Source: Oscillospiraceae bacterium (GTDB lineage: Bacteria > Bacillota > Clostridia > Oscillospirales > Ruminococcaceae). Taken from it: a DNA stretch of 5,513 nucleotides. Below the pieces are notes generated by a model. The model searched no databases, had not been told where the DNA came from, and saw only the letters and a list, made by a program, of their open reading frames with translations. The stretch is from the NCBI GenBank assembly GCA_020024175.1, contig JAHHUB010000111.1, positions 1 through 5,513 on the forward strand, in the 5' to 3' direction. The stretch's first letter is position 1. The number at the start of each line of letters is the position of its first letter. Of this stretch, positions 1 to 5,513 are shown one piece after another. The position numbers were made by a program, and so were the translations under genes.

Positions 1-738
1 GATAATAGCAACATGCATACCTGAAACGGCAATTATATGTATTACACCGCTTTTTCTCAAATACCCTTCTAAATTTCGGTCAATAATGTTGCGGTTGCCT
101 ACAGTCATAGCGGAAACTATTGCCAAATTGTCATTGGAAAGTTGTTTTTCTAGGTTTTGTTTTATATAAAGATTTGTTAATACAGATTTTTCCGTAATGG
201 GATATGTATGAGAGGATATAATTTCGGGTTTTGATGCTAAAGTTCCGGTAAAATAAATATTTCTTGAAAGGTAATACTTTGGAGTATCAGTGCTGAAGGG
301 AATGTCAGCTTTAATTTTAACTTTAAAATATTCGCCCTGCTTTGCTGTATCTTGGTCGAAACTTCTTAGGAGACAGTAAGAAGTTTTGGTTAGACCCTGA
401 GAATTTGGTATGTGAATTTTGCAGTTTAAATATTTTATATTGTTTTTGATATAAGTATTACAAACCAATCCCTCAACTTCAAAAGTTCTTCCCGATAGTT
501 TTAAATATGGGTTAGATACGAAAATATTGAATATAATCACAGAATTTATGGCTAAAAATGAAAATAAAATACCTGCAGAAATTTGCAGGTATTTTTTATG
601 GTACAAAAACACAAGCCCAACTGCCAAAAGAGAAACTGAGATTGAATATAAAATATTCATGTTTAGATTTACTGCCAAAAGGCAGGTAAGGGAAAATATA
701 ATTCCACAATATAAAAGAGGTCTTTTCAAGGATTTCAC
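1..738 (-). CDS. comEC: ComEC/Rec2-type DNA uptake channel, N-terminal part (runs off the window)
   Basis: ComEC is the inner-membrane channel that passes single-stranded DNA into the cytoplasm during natural transformation. The minus-strand frame stays open from a stop at 819-817 to base 1, giving 246 residues from a GTG at 738. Three hydrophobic segments (about residues 8-25, 29-46 and 50-72) are followed by a beta-rich stretch, about 75-185, in the place of the family's extracytoplasmic OB-fold domain. The start of the competence domain is at about 205-246, with the signature HIIAVSGMHVAII at 234-246. Cys93, Cys106 and Cys122 lie in the OB region, where Bacillus ComEC has a disulfide. The GTG gives the family-like opening VKSLKRPLLY, but no good Shine-Dalgarno precedes it; TTG at 729 is an alternative. 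It starts 34 bases after the recO stop, so it is probably co-transcribed. The remaining helices and any metallo-beta-lactamase-like domain are outside the window. Family assignment is firm; the start is less sure. Confidence 0.9.
   Translation of the reverse strand, partial: MKSLKRPLLYCGIIFSLTCLLAVNLNMNILYSISVSLLAVGLVFLYHKKYLQISAGILFSFLAINSVIIFNIFVSNPYLKLSGRTFEVEGLVCNTYIKNNIKYLNCKIHIPNSQGLTKTSYCLLRSFDQDTAKQGEYFKVKIKADIPFSTDTPKYYLSRNIYFTGTLASKPEIISSHTYPITEKSVLTNLYIKQNLEKQLSNDNLAIVSAMTVGNRNIIDRNLEGYLRKSGVIHIIAVSGMHVAII
566..595. repeat. 12-bp perfect inverted repeat inside comEC, terminator-shaped
   Basis: The arms AAAATACCTGCA (566-577) and TGCAGGTATTTT (584-595) are exact reverse complements separated by a 6-base loop. 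On the plus strand the stem is followed by T tract 592-597. On the minus strand (the comEC sense) it is followed by ATTTTCATTTTT. An A-rich stretch (561-569) lies on the other side. This is the form of a bidirectional intrinsic terminator, but it sits within codons 48-58 of comEC, in its third hydrophobic segment. Whether it terminates or pauses transcription is inference. Confidence 0.5.
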
Positions 739-772
739 GCTCTGTTCATAAATATGTTTAAAAATATGTAAA

Positions 773-1330
773 TTACATGATGGTGTGTAAAAATAATAGT
801 GTTTTAGGGGTAAAGTCTATATGGGATAGGAGATATTTTTCACTGGTATCTTTTAAAATTTCCAGGGATTTTTCGGAAAGTGAAAAAGAAAACAATTTAT
901 CAAAAGGACTGTATATAATATGCTCATATACAGATTTTAAAAAGAAAAAGGATTTTTTATTTTTTTCCAAAAATTTAAGACAATTTAAAATAAGCCTTAA
1001 ATATTCATGGGAGTTGTTGTCTACAGGGGATAAAACAGAGGCAATTTCACAAAAATAAGATGCCAGTGAAATTTTTTCAATGCTGTCACGCAGTCCGAAA
1101 AAAACATCTATAACATCTGCATTCTCGACCCAATAGTTGTCCTTTTTTTCAGTCAGCACAAATCTGCTGTAACAAAATAACTCTGTGGAAGATGCAAAAC
1201 GGCTTTTGGGACTTTTTGCACCTTTTGCGTAAGCTGTAACAACACCATGGTCATTTGTTAAAATAAGCAGTATTCTGTCACCTTTAAAGGGTTTCTCTTT
1301 TATTATAAGTCCGCTGACTGTTATCTCCAT
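773..1330 (-). CDS. recO: DNA repair protein RecO, short form lacking the zinc module
   Basis: RecO loads RecA onto SSB-coated single-stranded DNA with RecR and anneals strands in recombinational repair. The N-terminal OB-fold is clear: residues 1-80 include GLIIKEKPFKGDRILLILT, GVVTAYAKGAKSPKS and YSRFVL. The helical core follows (LRDSIEKISLASYFCEIASVLSP, then a YLRLILNCLKFL helix). After the segment ending KSVYE (about residues 132-136) the protein jumps straight to HIIYSPFDKLFSFSLS and finishes with the usual RecO C-terminal helices and a TLLFLH tail. Family members usually have about 240-250 residues, with a CxxC...CxxC zinc-binding module between these parts. Here no CxxC exists and about 55-60 residues are missing, without a frameshift. 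ATG 1330 is preceded by AAGGAG (1348-1343) at a long 12-base spacing, inside the YqzL-type gene, which overlaps recO by 47 bases. The gene may be a functional lineage variant or a degraded copy; the open frame favours the former. Confidence 0.9.
   Translation of the reverse strand: MEITVSGLIIKEKPFKGDRILLILTNDHGVVTAYAKGAKSPKSRFASSTELFCYSRFVLTEKKDNYWVENADVIDVFFGLRDSIEKISLASYFCEIASVLSPVDNNSHEYLRLILNCLKFLEKNKKSFFFLKSVYEHIIYSPFDKLFSFSLSEKSLEILKDTSEKYLLSHIDFTPKTLLFLHTIM
909..933. repeat. 8-bp inverted repeat at the RecO module junction
   Basis: CTGTATAT (909-916) and ATATACAG (926-933) are perfect reverse complements with a 9-base spacer. They fall in the recO codons for SVYEHIIYS, exactly where the zinc module is missing. 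In such AT-rich DNA an 8-bp pair can arise by chance. Confidence 0.4.
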
Positions 1331-1439
1331 TCTGTGAATTTTCTCCTTCGTTGTTTTCCTTTTGTTCCATTTTGATATAGTTTAAGTAGTCTGTGATTTT
1401 ACCAGTTTGTTCAAATTTTATCCAGTATTTATTTTCCAT
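1284..1439 (-). CDS. yqzL: YqzL-family small protein
   Basis: A 51-codon gene between era and recO, the position of yqzL in Bacillus. It has ATG at 1439, TAA at 1286-1284, and an AAGGGG ribosome binding site 7 bases upstream of the start. The protein begins MENKYWIKFEQTG and continues KITDYLNYIK. The pattern W-x-x-F-x-x-TG-x-I-x-x-YL-x-Y is what I recall of YqzL proteins (about 47 residues, function unknown). From about residue 24 it becomes a hydrophilic tail rich in Glu, Asn, Gln and Lys that does not resemble the usual acidic YqzL ending. The last 47 bases overlap recO in another reading frame, and the recO Shine-Dalgarno lies within this gene, so translation of the two is probably coupled. 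No function is inferred. Identification rests on the N-terminal half plus position. Confidence 0.7.
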   Translation of the reverse strand: MENKYWIKFEQTGKITDYLNYIKMEQKENNEGENSQNGDNSQRTYNKRETL

Positions 1440-1488
1440 AAGATTACCCCTTATATTAAAATTCTGTTATTAGTTATATGTAGAAATT

Positions 1489-1517
1489 ATTATAATATAA
1501 GAGGTAAAATTTTCTAA
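1489..1517 (-). promoter_or_regulatory. Possible sigma-A-type promoter ahead of yqzL-recO-comEC
   Basis: In the 81-base gap between era and the YqzL-type gene, a perfect TATAAT (1494-1489) lies 17 bases downstream of TTAGAA (1517-1512), which matches the -35 consensus at only 3 of 6 positions. Transcription would start near 1482, about 40 bases ahead of the ATG. The gap is extremely AT-rich, so TATAAT can occur by chance, and read-through from era is equally possible. Confidence 0.3.
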
Positions 1518-1520
1518 GGT

Positions 1521-2444
1521 TTATTCAAATCCCAGGTTTTTAATAACGGTTTCTCGATTTCTCCAGTCTTCTTTAACTTTAACCCAAAGTGTCAGGTTAA
1601 TTTTTATATTGAGGAAGCTTTCCAAATCAGCTCTGGCAAAACTGCCGATTTTTTTAAGCATCTGACCCTGTTTTCCAATAATCATACCCTTATGGCTTCC
1701 TCTCTCACAGAGAATAGTGGCATCTATATCAATGATTGGTTTGTCTTTTCTTTCTTTCATACGGTCTATTACAACGGCAGTTCCATGGGGAATTTCGTCA
1801 TAAGTGCATCTGAGTATTTTTTCACGGATAATTTCAGCGGCAATAACTCTTTCCGGTTGGTCGGTAAGTGTATCATCCGGGAAAAAGTGAGGAGATTCAC
1901 AAGCAAATTTTTCGATTTCATCCAAAAGTTCATCTATGCCCTGTCCATGTAAAGCAGAAATAGGTACAACTGCATCAAAGTCAAAAAGTTTCATATATTC
2001 CTGAATTTTAGCCATAAGTATGGTTTTATCTTTTATAAGGTCAATTTTATTTATAGCCAAAATAGCGGGCATATGGGATCTTTTCATGTTTTCAGTGAGA
2101 TTTCTTTCAGCATCACCAATTTCTTTTTCGGCATCCACAACTAAAACAGCAGCATCTACATCAGCAACAGATTCATTTATCTGCTTTACCATATATTCAC
2201 TGAGTTTATTTTTTGGATTGTGAAGTCCTGGGGTGTCAATAAAAACAAATTGTGTTTCATCTTTTGTCAAAACACCCATTATTTTATTTCTTGTAGTTTG
2301 TGGTTTATTTGATACAATAGCTATTTTTTCTCCTATGAGTTTATTCATAAGTGAAGATTTTCCTACATTAGGTCTGCCTACAATGGCAATAAATGCAGAT
2401 TTTGTATCATAATGATATTCTTTGTAATTAGTTTTATTTCCCAA
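1521..2444 (-). CDS. era: GTPase Era
   Basis: Era is an essential GTPase that binds the 3' end of 16S rRNA and checks 30S subunit maturation. The 307 residues match the normal family length. The GTPase domain shows G1 GRPNVGKS (23-30), the switch I segment with KPQTTRNKI (47-55), G3 DTPG (70-73), G4 NKID (132-135) and G5 SA (163-164). The C-terminal KH domain, about 200-295, carries the IIGKQG loop (255-260), which contacts RNA. The start is TTG at 2444; AAAGGAG six bases upstream makes it convincing, and no better ATG precedes the P-loop. It follows ybeY by 17 bases, which hold its ribosome binding site. Era and YbeY both act in 16S rRNA maturation, so the pairing fits. All motifs look intact. 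Confidence 0.98.
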   Translation of the reverse strand: MGNKTNYKEYHYDTKSAFIAIVGRPNVGKSSLMNKLIGEKIAIVSNKPQTTRNKIMGVLTKDETQFVFIDTPGLHNPKNKLSEYMVKQINESVADVDAAVLVVDAEKEIGDAERNLTENMKRSHMPAILAINKIDLIKDKTILMAKIQEYMKLFDFDAVVPISALHGQGIDELLDEIEKFACESPHFFPDDTLTDQPERVIAAEIIREKILRCTYDEIPHGTAVVIDRMKERKDKPIIDIDATILCERGSHKGMIIGKQGQMLKKIGSFARADLESFLNIKINLTLWVKVKEDWRNRETVIKNLGFE

Positions 2445-2450
2445 GTTGTT

Positions 2451-2457
2451 CTCCTTT
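2451..2457 (-). promoter_or_regulatory. Ribosome binding site that fixes the era TTG start
   Basis: AAAGGAG lies six bases upstream of TTG 2444-2442, inside the 17-base gap after the ybeY stop. It supports the unusual TTG start codon. Confidence 0.85.
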
Positions 2458-2461
2458 TTTA

Positions 2462-2959
2462 TTAAAGCATTTCATAAGCTACTTCTCTGGAAACTCCCAG
2501 TTTAGTCAGGACTGTTTCTTCTTTTTCACGCATGGTGGCAGCTTCAATTCCTCCGTTTACATGATCATATCCCAACAAATGAAGCATGGAGTGAACTGTC
2601 AAAAACGCAACTTCACGCTGAAAACTGTGGCCGTATTCTTTAGCTTGTTCTTCGGCTTTTTCCATGGAAATTGCAATATCACCCAAAAGAATTGCCTGTG
2701 TTTCTTCATTTCTGTCAAAAACACCGTTTTCTCCCAATGGGAATGACAAAACATCTGTAGCTTTGTCTATATCTCTGTATTCTCTGTTTAATTGTCTTAT
2801 TTGTGAATTATCCAAAAATGTAACACTTATTTCTGCATTGTCATCATGACCTTCCATTTCCAATACAGCATGACAACACCTTCTTATCAAAAGACGAGTT
2901 CCTGATGGTATTTTAATTTTCTTTTGTTTATTTGTGATTAATACTTTTAATCCGGCCAT
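2462..2959 (-). CDS. ybeY: Endoribonuclease YbeY (rRNA maturation factor)
   Basis: YbeY is a metal-dependent endoribonuclease needed for 16S rRNA 3'-end maturation and ribosome quality control. The 165 residues agree with the family. The zinc site HSMLHLLGYDH spans 123-133 with His123, His127 and His133. Also visible are the conserved Arg59 in LNREYR (57-62), the TDVLSFP block (68-74) and LLGDIAIS (91-98). The second motif position is Ser124 where Gly is common (HGxLH), a tolerated change as far as I know. ATG 2959 has AAGGA (2974-2970) ten bases upstream, in the gap just after the phoH stop. In Bacillus, pgpH (yqfF) precedes ybeY, and dgkA and cdd separate it from era; here ybeY touches phoH and era directly. 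Confidence 0.97.
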   Translation of the reverse strand: MAGLKVLITNKQKKIKIPSGTRLLIRRCCHAVLEMEGHDDNAEISVTFLDNSQIRQLNREYRDIDKATDVLSFPLGENGVFDRNEETQAILLGDIAISMEKAEEQAKEYGHSFQREVAFLTVHSMLHLLGYDHVNGGIEAATMREKEETVLTKLGVSREVAYEML

Positions 2960-2976
2960 TTTTTATGGTTCCTTTC

Positions 2977-3954
2977 TTAATTTTTTGATTTGTGTTTTTG
3001 TTCTTTGGTATTGTAGTATTTTTCATAGGCTTTGATAATATTTTGAACTAATTTGTGGCGTACTACATCTTTTTCGTTAAAATATGTGATAGCAATGTCG
3101 TCCACATCTTTTAAAATTTTAGCAGCTTCCACCAAGCCTGATTTTTTGTTTTCGGGCAAGTCGATTTGGGTTATATCACCTGTAATAATGGCTTTTGAGT
3201 TAAATCCCAAGCGGGTGAGAAACATTTTCATCTGTTCCGGAGTGGTATTTTGAGCTTCATCCAAAATAATGAAAGCATCATCTAAAGTTCTGCCTCTCAT
3301 ATAAGCTAAAGGTGCTACTTCAATATTACCCCGCTCTACATATTTTTGAAAGTTTTCAGCTCCAAGCATATCAAAAAGTGCATCATAAAGGGGTCGTAAA
3401 TATGGGTCAACTTTATTTTGAAGATCTCCGGGCAAAAAACCCAGTTTTTCGCCGGCTTCTACGGCTGGACGAGTCAGTATCAGCTTGTTAATTTCATGGG
3501 CTCGGAATGCTTTTACCGCCATAGCTACTGCTAAATAGGTTTTACCTGTACCGGCAGGGCCGATACCGAAAGTTATTGTGTTTTTGATGATATTTTCAAT
3601 ATATTTTTTCTGCCCAAGTGTTTTGGGTTTCAGAGGTCTGCCTTTAGCTGTTATGCAAATTACATCGGATGCCAAAGAGGTGATTTTTTCGGAGTGACCT
3701 TCATCAACCATATTTATAATGTAGCTTATATTCTGATCATTGATGGATTCACCGTTGTTTATCATGGAAAGCAAACTTTCGATTGCTTTTGAAGCTTTAT
3801 AAGTGTTTTCCGCATCACCCGTAATTTTTATATCGGAACCTCTGAAAACAATAGTGGTTTGATAATGCTGTTCCAACAGTTTTATATTTTCATCGAAACT
3901 TCCGAAAAGTGAGAGTGCATGTTCCATTCTTTCAATGCTTATAATTTGCTCCAT
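2977..3954 (-). CDS. phoH: PhoH-family NTPase
   Basis: A PhoH-like P-loop ATPase, a cytoplasmic protein related to the N-terminal domain of superfamily 1 helicases. Its exact role is unsettled, though linkage to ybeY suggests RNA metabolism. At 325 residues it has the usual length. Residues 1-100 form the small N-terminal domain, with a KH-like segment TTIVFRGSDIKITGD at 33-47. The ATPase core follows the KPKTLGQKKYIE block (109-120), with Walker A GPAGTGKT (132-139), the TRPAVEAGEKLGFLPGD block (161-177) and Walker B IILDEAQN (229-236). The TGDITQIDLP motif comes further on. ATG 3954 has a perfect AGGAGG (3965-3960) five bases upstream, so translation should be strong. It heads a phoH-ybeY-era transcript with 17-base gaps, preceded by its own promoter region. 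Confidence 0.97.
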   Translation of the reverse strand: MEQIISIERMEHALSLFGSFDENIKLLEQHYQTTIVFRGSDIKITGDAENTYKASKAIESLLSMINNGESINDQNISYIINMVDEGHSEKITSLASDVICITAKGRPLKPKTLGQKKYIENIIKNTITFGIGPAGTGKTYLAVAMAVKAFRAHEINKLILTRPAVEAGEKLGFLPGDLQNKVDPYLRPLYDALFDMLGAENFQKYVERGNIEVAPLAYMRGRTLDDAFIILDEAQNTTPEQMKMFLTRLGFNSKAIITGDITQIDLPENKKSGLVEAAKILKDVDDIAITYFNEKDVVRHKLVQNIIKAYEKYYNTKEQKHKSKN

Positions 3955-3996
3955 AAAAACCTCCTGATATAAAATTTTTAAATTTATTAGACATTC

Positions 3997-4083
3997 AACA
4001 GTGAGAAAAATCCACTGTTTGTGTATGTGCTATTTGCTGATTTAAAGTGCAGGTTTATAAATTAAAATTCTGCAATAATTTTA
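3997..4083 (-). other. phoH 5' leader with two small hairpins
   Basis: If the promoter at 4134-4129 is used, phoH carries a leader of about 168 bases. It holds a 7-bp inverted repeat AACAGTG/CACTGTT (3997-4003 and 4013-4019, 9-base loop) and an all-AT 7-bp one, TAAAATT/AATTTTA (4063-4069 and 4077-4083). Neither is followed by a convincing T tract, and I recognise no known riboswitch or ribosomal-protein leader. A regulatory role is only possible. Confidence 0.3.
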
Positions 4084-4128
4084 TAATGATTTTGGCTTTT
4101 TTAATTTTAACTTTATAATACAGTGCTT

Positions 4129-4137
4129 ATTATAACA
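4129..4137 (-). promoter_or_regulatory. Extended -10 promoter for phoH-ybeY-era
   Basis: On the minus strand TGTTATAAT (4137-4129) is a perfect TATAAT preceded by the TGn extension. No good -35 is seen at 16-18 bases upstream, which is normal for extended -10 promoters, and the upstream DNA is rich in A/T tracts. Transcription would begin near 4122. It separates yqfD from the housekeeping genes, which fits sporulation and vegetative genes being transcribed apart. Confidence 0.5.
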
Positions 4138-4144
4138 CATTTCT

Positions 4145-4175
4145 AAAAAAAAACATAGCTTTCTTTAAAAAAACT
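4145..4175 (-). terminator. Weak intrinsic terminator candidate after yqfD
   Basis: About 45 bases past the yqfD stop, AGTTTTT (4175-4169) can pair with GAAAGCT (4163-4157) over a 5-base loop, using two G-U pairs. Three bases later comes a run of nine T (4153-4145). The T tract is good but the stem is weak, so efficiency is doubtful. The T run lies directly upstream of the phoH -10 element. Confidence 0.35.
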
Positions 4176-4219
4176 AAATAAAATTAATAAAATTTATTTT
4201 TAATTATGTGAAATATGGA

Positions 4220-5431
4220 CTAATTTAAATTTTGCTCTGAGTTTTCCACAAAATACTCCCGTTTTCCACCGATGTTTTTTTCTATTAAATATTTACATAC
4301 AATGTGGTATGAATTTACCTTAACTTTGCTTACAATTTGTCGGTCTATGATTTTACAATTTCTGAAACGGTTTATTTCCTCATTTTCCAAATCTTTTAGA
4401 CATATGTTTTTAGCTTCCTCTCGAGTGAGTTTTATGGGAACTTCTTCTAAACAGCAGTAAGAATCCACACCTATGGATATAGGCATGGAATGGCCGAAAA
4501 ATAAAAGTTTTCTGGAATTTTCGGAGTGATTATAGGGATAGGAAGGGAGCTTTTTAAAAGTAAGAGAAATTTTTTTGTTTCCTATTTTGATGAAATTTAT
4601 AATAAATTCTTTATCGCTTTTTACATAGTCAGTTTGATCAAAGTCTATTTGCATTTCGATTGTGTCTTCCACTATGGCTTTGACTTCTCCGGAAGCATTT
4701 TTGAAATGGAGCTTACCTTTTTTTCCATCAACAACGCCACTTATAAGAAGATCACCTTTTTGCACTGCCTGACCTTTTTCCACTGTGGCAACTCCGTCAT
4801 ATACAGTCATGTCAGTAATTTGCCCTGATTCTAATGCAATTACATTGTATTTTTTGGTTTCATCATCAATGATGAATTTTTCATGATGAATTTCGTTTAC
4901 TATAACTTCCAAATTGGATCCTTTAAAATTTAAAACCACACATGATGCATCGGGAATATTACAAACCAAAGTTCGCTCCAAATTTATAACATCAATACCA
5001 TCGGGATTTTTTATTTTCATACCTATATAAACCCCGTTTTCTGAGAGTTTTTTTAAAATTTCTTCTTCCGAAATCAGATTTGCCCCTTTTATATCAATGT
5101 TCCAAAGTCTGCCGCTTAAAAAAGAAAATACAAATATAAACATTACAGCTCCCGCTATAATTCCATACCTTTTTCTGTGTTTAAATGTCCAAAAACCAAA
5201 ACCGTATTTTTTGATAACTTTTGTTCTCATGCCCAGATTTGCGGCTGCTCTGGAGATTTTTTTATAATTTTCTATGGAGGTTTGAGCAGTAAAACCCATT
5301 TCCTCTAATTTTATATTTTTAAGAGGAATTTTTTCCTCAGAGCATTTTCCGATTAATTCTTCCTGCATAATGCCCTGAGCTTTAAAAATCACATATCCTT
5401 TCAGATATTTTAAAAATTTTTCAACTAACAT
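4220..5431 (-). CDS. yqfD: Sporulation protein YqfD
   Basis: YqfD is a conserved membrane protein of spore formers, made in the mother cell under sigma-E in Bacillus; its molecular function is not known. At 403 residues it matches the Bacillus length of about 400. Residues 1-80 are a basic cytoplasmic region (GYVIFKAQG at 12-20). One membrane helix spans about 89-107, preceded by the basic HRKR (85-88). The outside part opens with LWNIDIKGANLISEEEILKKL (from 109), resembling the start of POTRA/FtsQ-like modules (x-V-x-G...s...I...L). It continues with a beta-rich region containing GQITDMTVYDG and KGQAVQKGDLLISGVV, which looks like a biotinyl/lipoyl-type hairpin. ATG 5431 sits 10 bases after the yqfC stop with a GTGGGG ribosome binding site five bases away, so the two are co-transcribed. 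Stop is TAG. Confidence 0.93.
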   Translation of the reverse strand: MLVEKFLKYLKGYVIFKAQGIMQEELIGKCSEEKIPLKNIKLEEMGFTAQTSIENYKKISRAAANLGMRTKVIKKYGFGFWTFKHRKRYGIIAGAVMFIFVFSFLSGRLWNIDIKGANLISEEEILKKLSENGVYIGMKIKNPDGIDVINLERTLVCNIPDASCVVLNFKGSNLEVIVNEIHHEKFIIDDETKKYNVIALESGQITDMTVYDGVATVEKGQAVQKGDLLISGVVDGKKGKLHFKNASGEVKAIVEDTIEMQIDFDQTDYVKSDKEFIINFIKIGNKKISLTFKKLPSYPYNHSENSRKLLFFGHSMPISIGVDSYCCLEEVPIKLTREEAKNICLKDLENEEINRFRNCKIIDRQIVSKVKVNSYHIVCKYLIEKNIGGKREYFVENSEQNLN

Positions 5432-5441
5432 ATTAACCCCA

Positions 5442-5513
5442 CTATAAATCTATATATTCCGTTTTGTTTATATATCCATCAATAACAATAAACTTATCTT
5501 TCATAGCTGAAAC
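5442..5513 (-). CDS. yqfC: Sporulation protein YqfC, C-terminal end (start outside the window)
   Basis: The last 23 residues of a minus-strand gene ending in TAG at 5444-5442. The peptide includes KDKFIVIDGYINKTEYIDL. Its shape (a hydrophobic I-x-I-x-G-x-I strand followed by x-x-x-EY) matches what I recall of the C-terminus of YqfC, a small YabP/YqfC-family sporulation protein. The position immediately ahead of yqfD is the canonical one. Too little is visible to say more; the call leans on context. Confidence 0.7.
   Translation of the reverse strand, partial: VSAMKDKFIVIDGYINKTEYIDL

Noticed and set aside
620..681. Direct repeat ACTGCCAAAAG at 620-630 and 671-681
   Set aside because: Both copies encode the same Leu-Leu-Ala-Val in neighbouring hydrophobic segments of ComEC; reuse of codons explains it.
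527..751. Plus-strand open frame of 74 codons
   Set aside because: It is antisense to comEC, whose frame carries a clear family signature; no family resemblance and no ribosome binding site.
777..1058. Plus-strand open frame of 93 codons
   Set aside because: It lies fully antisense to recO and has the Lys/Phe-rich composition expected from reading AT-rich DNA in reverse.
1692..1952. Plus-strand open frame of 86 codons
   Set aside because: Antisense shadow of era, whose GTPase and KH motifs are all intact.
4526..4828. Plus-strand open frame of 100 codons
   Set aside because: Antisense shadow of yqfD; Phe/Ile-rich with no recognisable motif or start signal.
4862..4893. Cluster of short direct and inverted repeats (ATGATGAATTT twice, TTCATCAT/ATGATGAA)
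   Set aside because: It falls in yqfD codons for a His/Asp/Glu-rich stretch (EIHHEKFIIDDET), and repetitive codons account for it; no flanking T tract or element structure.

Overview
The window is an AT-rich (roughly one-third G+C by eye), tightly packed bacterial chromosome segment in which every recognisable gene lies on the minus strand. It reads from the high-coordinate end to the low one as: end of yqfC, yqfD, phoH, ybeY, era, a small YqzL-type gene, recO, start of comEC. A yqfC-yqfD pair ahead of phoH-ybeY-era-recO, together with strong AGGAGG-type ribosome binding sites and low G+C, points to an endospore-forming Firmicute. An anaerobic Clostridia member of the Ruminococcaceae/Oscillospiraceae type is my best guess. 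That placement rests on gene order and protein style, not on any marker search.

Layout: 5513-5442 is the tail of yqfC. 5431-4220 is yqfD, a sporulation membrane protein. 4219-3955 is a 265-base intergenic region holding a weak terminator-like hairpin, an extended -10 promoter and a leader of about 170 bases with two small hairpins. 3954-2977 is phoH, 2959-2462 ybeY and 2444-1521 era (TTG start); these three are separated by only 17 bases each and look like one transcript. An 81-base gap with a possible promoter follows. 1439-1284 is a 51-codon YqzL-type gene whose 3' end overlaps recO (1330-773) out of frame. comEC starts at about 738 and runs off the window.

Together the middle genes form the conserved ribosome/RNA maintenance cluster: PhoH NTPase, YbeY endoribonuclease and Era GTPase, the last two acting in 16S rRNA and 30S maturation. 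It is joined to recombination (RecO) and DNA uptake (ComEC). The pgpH (yqfF), dgkA and cdd genes that Bacillus carries in this cluster are absent from the interval.

Most notable points: RecO is only 185 residues and appears to lack exactly its zinc-binding module through an in-frame internal deletion, with an 8-bp perfect inverted repeat at the junction. A 12-bp perfect inverted repeat flanked by A and T tracts, shaped like an intrinsic terminator, lies inside the early coding region of comEC. I found no RNA genes, CRISPR array, insertion sequence or clear novel defence-type system.
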